NCBI GenBank assembly: GCA_019912385.1
Contig: JAIOIW010000027.1
Location: 1 to 64,000 of the forward strand
Length of the DNA: 64,000 bases
Origin: Notoacmeibacter sp.
Lineage (GTDB): Bacteria; Pseudomonadota; Alphaproteobacteria; Rhizobiales; Rhizobiaceae
Direction of reading: 5' to 3'
The notes beneath the pieces were generated by a model, which saw only the letters and a list, made by a program, of their open reading frames with translations, was not told the origin of the DNA and searched no databases. Shown here one piece after another: positions 27,009 to 35,317 of the stretch. Position 1 is the first letter of the stretch. Every line of letters begins with the position of its first letter. The translations under genes and the position numbers were made by a program.

Positions 27009-27626
27009 CTATTCGCCGGCTTCTTTCGGGAGGTTGGCTTCCAGGAAGATCCAGATCGGCTTCATGGCTTGCTCGCGGGTGAACTGACCGCTCTCCAGGG
27101 CACGGCGTAGCCAGGCGCCGTCGATCATCATGGCGACGCCCTGGGCAACGACAACCGCCTCTTGCGGCGGCAGCACTTTCTTGAGGTCCCATAGGAGATT
27201 GCTCATCAGCCGCCGGTAGATCATCCGCATGACCCTGGCAAAGCTCTCGTTGAACGCCGCCTCTCCGCTGCAGGAGGCCCAGGCCTGGGCGATCTCGCGG
27301 GTGAACAATGAGGGCGCGAAATTGCCCTCGATGACGGCGGCGATCCGTTGCCGCGGCGTCTTGGCGCGCTCGAGAAGCGCCAGAACCTCGGCGGTGATTC
27401 GCGCATTGGTCAGGCGCACGCCGGCTTCAAGCAGATCGGCCTTGGTGCGGAAATAATGGTGTACCAGACCGTGCGACATGCCGGCCCGCTCGCTCACGCG
27501 CTGAACGGTTGTGCCGTTGACGCCGAATTCCTGCAGCGTCAGAAGCGTTGCCTCCGCCAGCTCCTGGCGGCGGATGTCCTTGATACGCTTTCGCAAGGGC
27601 TTTCCGTTGTTTGACGCGCCGTGCAC
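27009..27626 (-). CDS. TetR/AcrR family transcriptional regulator, BetI-like
   Basis: A 205-residue repressor. The HTH lies at about residues 22-66 (TTVQRVSERAGMSHGLVHHYFRTKADLL), and the C-terminal ligand domain resembles BetI (EIAQAWASCSGEAAFNESFARV, MMIDGAWLRRAL). BetI represses choline/betaine genes, but the low level of visible identity does not fix the ligand here. The start is a GTG at 27626 with GGAG upstream. It is divergent from the iron alcohol dehydrogenase gene, and the region between holds three 18-bp operator-like sites. Similar sites lie before the transporter, the hydroxylase and the aldehyde dehydrogenase genes. It is the best candidate regulator of all of these. Confidence 0.88.
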   Translation of the reverse strand: MHGASNNGKPLRKRIKDIRRQELAEATLLTLQEFGVNGTTVQRVSERAGMSHGLVHHYFRTKADLLEAGVRLTNARITAEVLALLERAKTPRQRIAAVIEGNFAPSLFTREIAQAWASCSGEAAFNESFARVMRMIYRRLMSNLLWDLKKVLPPQEAVVVAQGVAMMIDGAWLRRALESGQFTREQAMKPIWIFLEANLPKEAGE

Positions 27627-27706
27627 TCGCGAATCTCCATTTCTTCACGACAACAATCTACAGGCTCTTTCGGTCACCGACCAGACATTGAATCTCCCAA
27701 CGAAAA

Positions 27707-27778
27707 ACCGGTTTGCAGACCAGTTATCGATGCGTTAGGAATTGGTCTTGAAACCTAAAAACTGGATAGACACCCAAT
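27707..27778. promoter_or_regulatory. Three operator-like sites between the TetR and iron-ADH genes
   Basis: Three 18-bp windows resemble the operator palindrome ATTGGTTGnnCAACCAAT. They are ACCGGTTTGCAGACCAGT (27707-27724), ATTGGTCTTGAAACCTAA (27741-27758) and ACTGGATAGACACCCAAT (27761-27778). By eye they match 10, 11 and 12 of the 16 fixed positions. Their placement between divergent genes suits autoregulation of the repressor plus control of the alcohol dehydrogenase. Confidence 0.5.
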
Positions 27779-27793
27779 AAAGGAACGTCGGGC

Positions 27794-28960
27794 ATGCGCG
27801 CACTTTCAAACGCGGATTGGAGTTTCCCGATTCCGATCCGTTACGGGCCCGGGCGGCTGAAGGAACTTGCCTCTATCTGCCGCGATGCCGGGATGAAGCG
27901 CCCGCTTGTTGTGACCGATAGAGGCAGCCGCGAGTTGCCCTTCATCGGCGCGGCGCTGGGCATATTGAGCGAAGCCGGATTGACGGCCGCGCTGTTTGCC
28001 GATCTGAGCCCCAATCCCACGGACAGGGAGGTTGCAAGCGGTCGCCAATTTGCCGAACGGGGAGGCTTTGACGGGGTCGTGGCGATCGGCGGCGGCAGCG
28101 GTATGGACGGCGGTAAGGCGATCAGCCTCACAATCGGCGCCGACGACGGGTTGTGGGCATACGATTACGATCTGCCCCCGCAGCAATTGCCGCAGCGCAA
28201 GGCCTTCTGCCCGATCATATGCATACCGACGACTGCCGGAACCGGTGCCGAGACGGACAGCACGGCGATGATCACCGACACGGCAAGAGGTATCAAGGGG
28301 TGCGTCTGGCATCCGTTGCACAAGCCGGCGGCGGCGCTGCTCGATCCGGAACTCACGGTGGGCCTTCCCGCCCGGATGACCGCGTGGACGGGCCTTGATG
28401 CGCTCGTTCATGCAATCGAGGCCTACTGCGTTCCCGTATGGCACCCCATGTGCGACGGCATTGCGCTGGAGGCGATCGAACTCATATGGCAGTCGCTGCC
28501 GACAGCGGTTGCAGAGCCGGACAACCTCGCTGCCCGCGGCTCCATGCTCGTCGGATCATGCATGGCAGGCGTTGCGTTTCTCAACGGGCTCGGTCTGGTC
28601 CATGCCATCAGTCATATGGTCGGCGCGGCACATGGCACGCACCATGGCCTGACGAACGCGGTGCTCTTGCCCATCGTGCTCGAATTCAACCGTGATGCCA
28701 TTTCCGATCGCGTCCCCAAACTGTGCAGGGCGATGAGCCTGGCCGGACAGGATTTCGGGGCGCTGCATGCTGCGATCTGCGAGATCCTCGACAGGCATTC
28801 CATTCCGACAAGCCTGTCTGCGCTAGGCATTGAAAACCCCGATATCGACACGCTTGCGCTCAAGGCCAGCCGGGATCCGGCGGCTGCGACCAATCCGCGT
28901 CGCGCTTCCCTGGCGGAATTGCAGGAGTTGATCGCCAGCGCTTTCACCCGGGCACGATGA
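27794..28960 (+). CDS. Iron-containing alcohol dehydrogenase
   Basis: A 388-residue type III alcohol dehydrogenase. The NAD-binding segment is VVAIGGGSGMDGGKA near residue 97. Metal ligands can be placed at Asp202 and His206 (GLDALVHAIEAY) and at His270 and His284 (GLVHAISH...THHG), with the spacing seen in FucO-type enzymes. It would oxidise an alcohol to an aldehyde, or the reverse, in the cytosol. ATG 27794 follows AAAGGAA. Three operator-like sites precede it. It is one of three alcohol/aldehyde oxidoreductases in this regulon; the substrate is unknown. Confidence 0.9.
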   Translation: MRALSNADWSFPIPIRYGPGRLKELASICRDAGMKRPLVVTDRGSRELPFIGAALGILSEAGLTAALFADLSPNPTDREVASGRQFAERGGFDGVVAIGGGSGMDGGKAISLTIGADDGLWAYDYDLPPQQLPQRKAFCPIICIPTTAGTGAETDSTAMITDTARGIKGCVWHPLHKPAAALLDPELTVGLPARMTAWTGLDALVHAIEAYCVPVWHPMCDGIALEAIELIWQSLPTAVAEPDNLAARGSMLVGSCMAGVAFLNGLGLVHAISHMVGAAHGTHHGLTNAVLLPIVLEFNRDAISDRVPKLCRAMSLAGQDFGALHAAICEILDRHSIPTSLSALGIENPDIDTLALKASRDPAAATNPRRASLAELQELIASAFTRAR

Positions 28961-28977
28961 AATTCGCCAAATGAAAA

Positions 28978-29011
28978 ATTGGTTGCACAACCAATATTCT
29001 GGATGTAGTGT
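28978..29011 (+). promoter_or_regulatory. Operator-like palindrome B with overlapping promoter, upstream of the hydroxylase
   Basis: ATTGGTTGCACAACCAAT (28978-28995) is the most symmetric copy of the regulon palindrome. A -35-like TTGCAC (28983-28988) is inside it and a -10-like TAGTGT (29006-29011) follows after exactly 17 nt. The ATG at 29053 is 42 bases further on. The bases after the dyad (CAACCAAT.TTCTGG) are also shared with copy A. Confidence 0.7.
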
Positions 29012-29052
29012 CAGCATCGCTCGAATTGCTGATGTGAGGACGGAGCGCAGCC

Positions 29053-29925
29053 ATGAGTGAACCGGTCGAAGATGCAAATACGATCAAGACGGAGATGGGG
29101 ATCGGCCGCCGGCACATACCGGAATTCGCATGGCCGACCGTAGTGTTGGCGCTGGTGCTGCTGGGCTGCTTTGTCGCGGCGTCCTTCATGGCTGGTACCG
29201 GCCGGGTTCCCTTGTGGGCCGGGATGGTCGTCAATACGGTGGTGATCTACGCCATGTACACGGTGGTCCATGAAGCGGTGCATGGAAATGTAAGCTCCCG
29301 CCGCACGGACCTTCGTTGGACTGACCGCCTGCTGGGAGTGCTCTGCTGCTTCCCGCTGTGGCTGTTCTTCGATCACCATCGCAAATCACACATGGCGCAT
29401 CACGCCAGGACCAATGAGGAGGAGGATCCGGACATCTATGCCCGGGGAGGATTCCTCGGCTGGGTCTTCGTGAGGGCGCCTCTGTCGCTCATGAACTACT
29501 TCAATCCGATCCAGTTGTACCGGGAGAGCGTCCGGTTCGGATTGACAAGGGAAGAGATGCGCGTCGCCTTTCTCACTTTCGGCATCAACTGGGCCACGGT
29601 CGCCGCGCTTGTCTGGGCCGGCTACGCCTATGAGTTCCTGATGCTGTGGTTCATCCCTTGGATCATCGGCCAGATTGTGATGCTCACCCTATTCACATGG
29701 GTGCCCCATCACGATCACCATGAAACCGGCCGTTACCGGAACACCCGGATTTCGCTGTGGCCAGGGGCAAACTTCCTTCTGCTCGGGCAGAACTATCACC
29801 TCATCCACCATATGATGCCGGCAATCCCGTACTACCGGTACAAGCCCACCTTCGAGGATCTGCGTCCGATCCTGGAAAGCAAAGGTGTGAAGATGGACGG
29901 CTTCATCCCGACGGTGGACCGTTGA
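29053..29925 (+). CDS. Membrane di-iron fatty acid desaturase/hydroxylase family protein
   Basis: A 290-residue integral membrane protein with four to five hydrophobic segments and a full set of histidine boxes for a non-heme di-iron centre: HEAVH (73-77), HHRKSHMAHH (108-117), HHDHH (219-223) and YHLIHH (248-253). The last box with MMPAIPYYRYKP resembles carotenoid hydroxylase/ketolase and alkane-hydroxylase-like members, so an oxygenase seems at least as likely as a lipid desaturase. A ferredoxin gene follows after 87 bases and probably supplies electrons. Operator-like site B lies directly upstream. In this context I infer hydroxylation of an imported compound; that is not proven. Confidence 0.85.
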   Translation: MSEPVEDANTIKTEMGIGRRHIPEFAWPTVVLALVLLGCFVAASFMAGTGRVPLWAGMVVNTVVIYAMYTVVHEAVHGNVSSRRTDLRWTDRLLGVLCCFPLWLFFDHHRKSHMAHHARTNEEEDPDIYARGGFLGWVFVRAPLSLMNYFNPIQLYRESVRFGLTREEMRVAFLTFGINWATVAALVWAGYAYEFLMLWFIPWIIGQIVMLTLFTWVPHHDHHETGRYRNTRISLWPGANFLLLGQNYHLIHHMMPAIPYYRYKPTFEDLRPILESKGVKMDGFIPTVDR

Positions 29926-30012
29926 TCGCAAACTTCGATTAAGGCGCCTTTCGCGCGGTGGCGGGCAAGCGGCCGCCTGCGCGACGGTGCGTGCGGATGC
30001 GGAAGACTTCAA

Positions 30013-30336
30013 ATGGTTCGAGTAACATATGTGCAGCCCGACGGCAGCGCACGCGAGGTCCGCCTCAGCGCGGGGACATCATTGATGCAGGGCGCGCTCG
30101 ATAACGGCGTCCCCGGCGTCGTTGCCGAATGTGGCGGCGCCTGCGTATGCGCGACGTGTCACGTATACATCGACGAGGCCTATCTGGGACTGTTGGACAA
30201 GCCCACGCCGACCGAAGACGAGATGCTCGATGCCGTAGCCGCGGAGCGGCGAGACAACAGCAGGCTGAGTTGCCAGATCAAGGCGAGCGAGCGACTTGAC
30301 GGAATTGTGCTCGGCATACCGGACGAACAGATCTAG
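30013..30336 (+). CDS. [2Fe-2S] ferredoxin (adrenodoxin/putidaredoxin type)
   Basis: A 107-residue ferredoxin. The cluster cysteines are Cys40, Cys46, Cys49 (ECGGACVCATCH) and Cys87 (RLSCQI), the spacing of the adrenodoxin group that serves monooxygenases. It lies directly downstream of the membrane hydroxylase gene in the same direction, so it is the likely electron donor. No ferredoxin reductase is encoded in this cluster, so the reductase must be elsewhere. ATG 30013 has only a modest ribosome binding site (GGAAGAC). Confidence 0.92.
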   Translation: MVRVTYVQPDGSAREVRLSAGTSLMQGALDNGVPGVVAECGGACVCATCHVYIDEAYLGLLDKPTPTEDEMLDAVAAERRDNSRLSCQIKASERLDGIVLGIPDEQI

Positions 30337-30469
30337 GGGCTCGCTGGCGCCAGACAGCCAGGCGTTCCCTTCCGACAGGCAGGCCTGCCGGCCAACGTCA
30401 GCGGACGGGTGCGCGCCAGCCCGGCCACGGCGATCCGGTTCGATTTCGCAATTTCCTGAATGCCGGTTG

Positions 30470-31480
30470 TCACCGGATCGACAGGACGATCTTGCCTTTG
30501 GTGCCGCCGGCGGCGAGCCGCTCATGCGCCGCCTCTGCCTCGCCAAGCGGATAGACTCGGTCGATCTCGAGCTTGAGCAGGCCCTTCGACAACAGCCTCA
30601 TTCCTGTCCGGACGATCCCGGCCTGATGGGTAAGCCGCATCCGGTCCCCCCGGACCATTGGTGTCAGCATCATGACATTGTGGATGGCCAGGTTCTTCAG
30701 ATAGGCCGTTTCGCCGTGGTCGTCGCCCGCAGTGCCCATCAGGGTGACCACGCGGCCGTAGGGCGCCATCGCCGCGAAGGTGCGTATCATGACGTCGGTA
30801 CCGACATTGTCGAGCGCGGCGTCGAGACCCCGACCGCCGGTCCATTCCATGGCCACCTCCACGAAGTCCTCGACTGGATGGACAATCGCCCGATCCACTC
30901 CCAGGCTGCGCACGAACGCGGCCCTTTCCTCGGAGCCGACGGTGGCCGCCACCCTGGCCCCGCGCAGTGCCGCCAATTGCACGGCGATGTGTCCGGTACC
31001 CCCGGCGCCTCCGTGCACCAGGACATGCTCATTGGCGCCGACGCCGGCCCGCTCGATCAGGGATTCCCAGGCGGTGATCAGGACCAGCGGCAGAGCCGCC
31101 GCCTGTTCCATGCTGATATTGGCCGGTTTGGCCACCAGCTGGCTGGCCGGGACGACCGCAAATTCGGCATAACTGCCCGAAAGCCCGCCAATGCCGCCGC
31201 TGCAAAAGCACACTTCGTCGCCATGACGAAAACCGTCGACATCGCTGCCGATGGCCTCCACCACGCCCGCCCCCTCGCAGCCCGGAACGAATGGCTGTCC
31301 GGCACCCAAATACGGACCGAATTCACGAAAAAAGGCATCAGCCGGATTAACGCCGGCGGCGAAAAGCCTGACCAGTACCTCGTCCGATCCCAACGGCCAT
31401 TTCAACGGCACGTTCCTGAGTTCCATCGGTCGGGTGCAGTCGCTGCCCTCCTGGACCATCGCCAACATGGATCGGCTCAT
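30470..31480 (-). CDS. Zinc-independent MDR oxidoreductase (quinone oxidoreductase-like)
   Basis: A 336-residue medium-chain dehydrogenase/reductase. The N-terminal GroES-like part has FVPGCEGAGVVEAIGSDV, and the Rossmann part has VLVHGGAGGTGHIAVQLAALRGARV. The catalytic-zinc Cys/His pattern of alcohol dehydrogenases is not seen, which points to the NADPH:quinone reductase/zeta-crystallin group. The start is set at ATG 31480, where GGAG stands at proper spacing; the ATG at 31492 directly abuts GGAGG. It is divergent from the aldehyde dehydrogenase gene across operator-like site C, so it is probably in the same regulon. Confidence 0.85.
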   Translation of the reverse strand: MSRSMLAMVQEGSDCTRPMELRNVPLKWPLGSDEVLVRLFAAGVNPADAFFREFGPYLGAGQPFVPGCEGAGVVEAIGSDVDGFRHGDEVCFCSGGIGGLSGSYAEFAVVPASQLVAKPANISMEQAAALPLVLITAWESLIERAGVGANEHVLVHGGAGGTGHIAVQLAALRGARVAATVGSEERAAFVRSLGVDRAIVHPVEDFVEVAMEWTGGRGLDAALDNVGTDVMIRTFAAMAPYGRVVTLMGTAGDDHGETAYLKNLAIHNVMMLTPMVRGDRMRLTHQAGIVRTGMRLLSKGLLKLEIDRVYPLGEAEAAHERLAAGGTKGKIVLSIR

Positions 31481-31506
31481 GATGTTCTCCATCCTCCAAA
31501 ATAGAT

Positions 31507-31540
31507 ATTGGTTGTTTATCCAATTTATGGGACATATGAC
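31507..31540. promoter_or_regulatory. Operator-like palindrome C between the MDR and aldehyde dehydrogenase genes
   Basis: ATTGGTTGTTTATCCAAT (31507-31524) keeps the outer ATTGG/CCAAT arms of the 18-bp palindrome at the same spacing as copies A and B. For the plus strand, a -35-like TTGTTT (31512-31517) and a -10-like TATGAC (31535-31540) are 17 nt apart, as at the other two sites. One bound dimer could control both divergent genes. Confidence 0.6.
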
Positions 31541-31566
31541 AAACAGAAAACGCGGAGCCAGATCAC

Positions 31567-33063
31567 ATGACCGGATTCACCCGTTCGCAATGGAAGCAGA
31601 TGGCGGCCGAACTGGCACTGCCGAACAGGGCATTCATCAATGGACGCAGTGTCGACGCTCTGTCCGGCGAGCGCTTCGAGACGATAAATCCTGCGACCGG
31701 CGAGGTTCTGGCCGAGGTCGCCTCCTGCCAGGCCGAAGATGTTGATGTGGCCGTCTCTGCCGCCCGCAAGGCGTTCGAATCCGGCGTTTGGGCGGGCCGT
31801 GCTCCGGCCGAGCGCAAGAAGACCATGCTGGCCTTGGCACAGCTAATTCGGGACCATCTGGCTGAATTCGCCCTGCTCGAGTCGCTGGACATGGGCAAGC
31901 CCGTCAATGATGCCTATACGATGGATGTCCCGAATGCGGCCGGCGTCCTGCAGTGGTACGCCGAGGCGATCGACAAGGTCTATGACGAGATCGCGCCGAC
32001 AGGACTCGGCGACCTGGCGCTCATTCGGCGCGAAGCCCTTGGAGTGGTCGGCGCTGTTGTGCCGTGGAACTTTCCTCTGGAAATGGCAGTTTGGAAGATT
32101 GCCCCGGCACTCGCGACGGGCAATTCGATCGTTCTCAAGCCGGCCGAGCAATCGCCGCTCTCGGCGATCCGGCTGGCCGAACTCGCGGCCGAGGCCGGCA
32201 TTCCCGACGGCGTATTGAACGTGTTGCCCGGTTTGGGCGAGACCGCCGGTCAGGCGATCGGCCTTCACCATGACATCGACTGTGTCGCGTTCACCGGTTC
32301 GACCGAGGTCGGAAAGTTGTTCCTCGGCTATTCGGCAAGATCGAACATGAAACAGGTCTGGCTTGAATGCGGCGGCAAGAGCCCGAACATCGTCTTCGCC
32401 GATTGCCCCGATCTCGATGCGGCGGCCGACATGGCGGCCTTCGGCATCTTCTTCAATCAGGGCGAGGTCTGTTCTGCCAATTCGCGGCTGCTGGTCGAGA
32501 AATCGATAAAGGATGCCTTCATGGAGAAGCTCCTCGTCCGGGTAAGGGCCATAAGGCCAGGCGATCCCCTCGACCCGCAATGCCGCATGGGCGCCATGGT
32601 CGACCGATCGCATACCGACAGGGTGATGGGATATATCGAGGCAGGACGAAAGAGCGCCCGCCTGGTCCACGGCGGCGAACGCATCGTTCTTGATCGCTCG
32701 GACTGCTTCGTCATGCCGACCGTGTTCGACCAGGTTTCCAATGACATGACGATTGCGCGCGACGAGATCTTCGGACCTGTCCTTGCGGTCATCGAGTTCG
32801 AAGGCGAGGAAGAAGCAGTCTCCATAGCCAACGACACCATTTACGGGCTCGCCGCATCGGTCTGGACCGAAGGCCTTTCGCGGGCCCATCGCGTGGCGGG
32901 GCGTCTGCGCGCCGGAACGGTCACGGTAAACGGTGTCGATGCCGGCAGCCCGATGACGCCCTTCGGCGGCTTCCGGCAATCGGGCATCGGCCGCGATCTG
33001 TCGCTGCACTCGCTCGACAAATACACTGCGCTCAAGACCACCTGGATCAAGTACCGCGCATGA
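31567..33063 (+). CDS. Aldehyde dehydrogenase, PuuC/KauB-like
   Basis: A 498-residue NAD(P)-dependent aldehyde dehydrogenase. The catalytic base is Glu267 (WLECGGKSPN) and the nucleophile is Cys302 (NQGEVCSANSR). The N-terminus (TRSQWKQMAAELALPNRAFINGRS) and the body look like gamma-glutamyl-aminobutyraldehyde/4-guanidinobutyraldehyde dehydrogenases, hinting at an amino-aldehyde substrate. The stop overlaps the start of the DMT permease gene (ATGA). Operator-like site C is in the promoter region. In the regulon it would oxidise the aldehyde made by the iron alcohol dehydrogenase (inference). Confidence 0.9.
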   Translation: MTGFTRSQWKQMAAELALPNRAFINGRSVDALSGERFETINPATGEVLAEVASCQAEDVDVAVSAARKAFESGVWAGRAPAERKKTMLALAQLIRDHLAEFALLESLDMGKPVNDAYTMDVPNAAGVLQWYAEAIDKVYDEIAPTGLGDLALIRREALGVVGAVVPWNFPLEMAVWKIAPALATGNSIVLKPAEQSPLSAIRLAELAAEAGIPDGVLNVLPGLGETAGQAIGLHHDIDCVAFTGSTEVGKLFLGYSARSNMKQVWLECGGKSPNIVFADCPDLDAAADMAAFGIFFNQGEVCSANSRLLVEKSIKDAFMEKLLVRVRAIRPGDPLDPQCRMGAMVDRSHTDRVMGYIEAGRKSARLVHGGERIVLDRSDCFVMPTVFDQVSNDMTIARDEIFGPVLAVIEFEGEEEAVSIANDTIYGLAASVWTEGLSRAHRVAGRLRAGTVTVNGVDAGSPMTPFGGFRQSGIGRDLSLHSLDKYTALKTTWIKYRA

Positions 33064-33986
33064 TCTCCCGGCTCGCGCCGATGACCGCGTCGGGCCAGAG
33101 AGGCGCCGCGCATCTTGCTGTGATAGCGGCCGGCAGCCTGTGGGGCACCTTCTGGATCCCCATGCGCATGATCGAGTCGCTCGGCCTGGCGGTCGCGTGG
33201 ACGACTCTTTCGTTTTGCGTTTTCTCGCTTGTGCTGCTCTCTCCGCTCGCGATCCTCAAGCTGGACGAGTTGCGGGCAGGCGGATGGAACGCAATCCTGA
33301 CCGGCCTTCTCAATGGCGGCGGCTTCGCGCTCTATGCTGCCGCCCTGGTCCTCACCGACGTGTCGCGTGCAATGTTGCTGTTCTACCTGATGCCGGTTTG
33401 GACTGCGATATTGGGAAAATTCCTGCTGGGCGATCAGGTCACGGTCAAGCGTGCGCTGGCGATCGCGCTCGGATTGGGCGGGCTGCTCGTCATCATGCGC
33501 GCCGACGAGCAATGGCCGGCGCCGCAAAATCTCGGCGATCTGTTTGCCCTCGCGGCGGGAATGATGTGGGCTTATGGCGCCGTCAGGATCTATGCCGGTG
33601 GTAACCGTCAGAGTGCGCCCTCCGCTGTCTTCCTGTTCTTTGCCGCCGGAGCGCTCGTCTGCCTCGCATTGCTGGTACCCCTGCAAGCAGCCGCCACGAT
33701 TCCGGATCTCGCGTTGATGAAACGGACAGCGCCATACCTTGTCGGAACGGCGCTGGTGTTCGTTCTCATTCCCACGTTCATGGTGCTCTGGGCAGCGGCG
33801 CGCATATCCTCCACCAAGGTAGGTATCCTCCTGATGGGCGAACTGCTGGTCGGACTGGTCACCGCCTGGGTGCTCAACGGCGAACCTTTCGGAGCGCGAC
33901 AGGTGCTTGGAGCCGCGCTGGTGATTGCGGCGGCGATATCCGAGATCGCGGGTAAGGCGGGGCATGAGCTTCGGCCTCGCACCTGA
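33060..33986 (+). CDS. DMT superfamily permease (EamA)
   Basis: A 308-residue inner-membrane protein with about ten hydrophobic segments in two EamA repeats (first repeat including AGSLWGTFWIPMRMIESLG, second including RISSTKVGILLMGELLVGLV). EamA proteins move small metabolites, often outward. It overlaps the aldehyde dehydrogenase gene by 4 bases and is therefore co-translated with it. It may export a product or take up a related compound; the direction is not decided by sequence. Confidence 0.88.
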   Translation: MISRLAPMTASGQRGAAHLAVIAAGSLWGTFWIPMRMIESLGLAVAWTTLSFCVFSLVLLSPLAILKLDELRAGGWNAILTGLLNGGGFALYAAALVLTDVSRAMLLFYLMPVWTAILGKFLLGDQVTVKRALAIALGLGGLLVIMRADEQWPAPQNLGDLFALAAGMMWAYGAVRIYAGGNRQSAPSAVFLFFAAGALVCLALLVPLQAAATIPDLALMKRTAPYLVGTALVFVLIPTFMVLWAAARISSTKVGILLMGELLVGLVTAWVLNGEPFGARQVLGAALVIAAAISEIAGKAGHELRPRT

Positions 33987-34220
33987 TCCAGCGGCGCGGT
34001 TGCGACTTCGCGGCGCACGGCAAACGGCGCGCCATGACCTTCCCCCGCGCACCGCGTTGCGACGAACCCACAGCGTTATGCGTCTTCGGCAGGTCGATGA
34101 ACGGGCGCTCATTCCGCACCAATGCGGCTCAGGTTCTGGTGCCACCGTCAGGCCCGGCTCTCGCAAGGCACCCGTCATCTGCCAGACGATCCAGGCCGCG
34201 GGCGCTTGTCCCTGGTTTCT

Positions 34221-34256
34221 GAAGAAAACGCCGCGGAAATCCCGCGGCGCTTCTTT
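34221..34256 (-). terminator. Rho-independent terminator after the class I aldolase gene
   Basis: CGCCGCGG (34229-34236) pairs with CCGCGGCG (34242-34249) across a 5-nt loop. Read on the minus strand the stem is followed by TTTTCTTC, a usable T-run. It lies about 20 bases beyond the aldolase stop and may also stop the incoming plus-strand transcript. Confidence 0.8.
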
Positions 34257-34275
34257 CCTTGGAACGGTCGGGCCG

Positions 34276-35187
34276 TCAGCCCTTGTAGATGTCGATGATC
34301 TTGCCGAGCAGGTCGAGCGCGTCGGCCTTTGAACGCTGGAAGGAGTTGCGGCCGACAATCGAGCCGAACCCTCCGCCGGCGTTGATCTCGGCGATTTCCT
34401 TCAACAGGCTGTCGGCATCCTTGGCATCGCCGCCGGAGAAGACAACGATGCGCTTGCCGTTATACGAGGCCTGCATGACGTGCTGGATGCGCTGGGTCAG
34501 CGTGTCCATCGGCACGTTGGCATAGGATTTTTCGGCAGCCTTGAGATCGACCATCGCCTTGGGCGGCTTGACCTTGATGATGTTGGCGCCCATCAGCGCC
34601 GCCATGTGGGCGGCATAGGCCACGATGTCGAGGGCCGTTTCGCCTTCCTTGGAAACCGCGCCGCCGCGCGGATAGGACCACACCACCGTCATCAGGCCCT
34701 TCGACTTGGCTTCGCGCGTGATTTCCCGCAGTTCTTCCTGCATGTCGAAGCAGGCGTCCGATCCCGGATACATGGTGAAGCCGATGCCGACGCATCCCAG
34801 CCGCAGCGCGTCGTCGACACTGGCCGTGACCGCCTGGTCCGGCGTCGAGGTGGAAAGCGAATTGGCCGAGTTGATCTTCAGGATCAGCGGCACTTCGCCG
34901 GCGAAAGTGTCGGCACCCTGCTCAAGCGAACCGAGAGGGGCCGCGTAGGCCGACAGGCCGGCGTCGATCGCGAGCTGATAGAGGTAGTGCGGGTCGTAGG
35001 CCGGCGGGTTGGGCGCAAACGAGCGCGCGGGCCCGTGCTCATAGCCCTGGTCGACCGGCAGGATGACGAGCTTGCCGGTACCGCCCAGCTTTCCGTGCAT
35101 CAGAAGGCGGGCAAGGTTCGTCTTGACCCCCGGGTTCTCGCCTTCGTACCAGGAGAGGATTTCCTTGACCTTTGCGGATACGTTCAT
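34276..35187 (-). CDS. fbaB: Class I fructose-bisphosphate aldolase (DhnA type)
   Basis: A 303-residue aldolase of the archaeal/DhnA class I group, which forms a Schiff base with fructose 1,6-bisphosphate. The N-terminus has GKLVILPVDQGYEHGP, the middle VGIGFTMYPGSDACFDMQ and VVWSYPRGG, and the Schiff-base region NIIKVKPPKA. The C-terminus carries the phosphate-binding VVFSGGDAKD and GGFGSIVGRNSFQRS. It is cytosolic, in glycolysis or gluconeogenesis. It stands alone between two terminators or spacers; ATG 35187 follows GAGGGCTGAACG. Confidence 0.92.
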   Translation of the reverse strand: MNVSAKVKEILSWYEGENPGVKTNLARLLMHGKLGGTGKLVILPVDQGYEHGPARSFAPNPPAYDPHYLYQLAIDAGLSAYAAPLGSLEQGADTFAGEVPLILKINSANSLSTSTPDQAVTASVDDALRLGCVGIGFTMYPGSDACFDMQEELREITREAKSKGLMTVVWSYPRGGAVSKEGETALDIVAYAAHMAALMGANIIKVKPPKAMVDLKAAEKSYANVPMDTLTQRIQHVMQASYNGKRIVVFSGGDAKDADSLLKEIAEINAGGGFGSIVGRNSFQRSKADALDLLGKIIDIYKG

Positions 35188-35317
35188 CGTTCAGCCCTCG
35201 GATTGGATGGATGTCGCGCGCCTTATAGCGAAGCGATCGGCCTTTTGGTATCCGCTGCACCCTATTCTTTGGCGGAATCACAGGATTTGACGACCACATC
35301 CCGCGTCGGTCGCCTGC

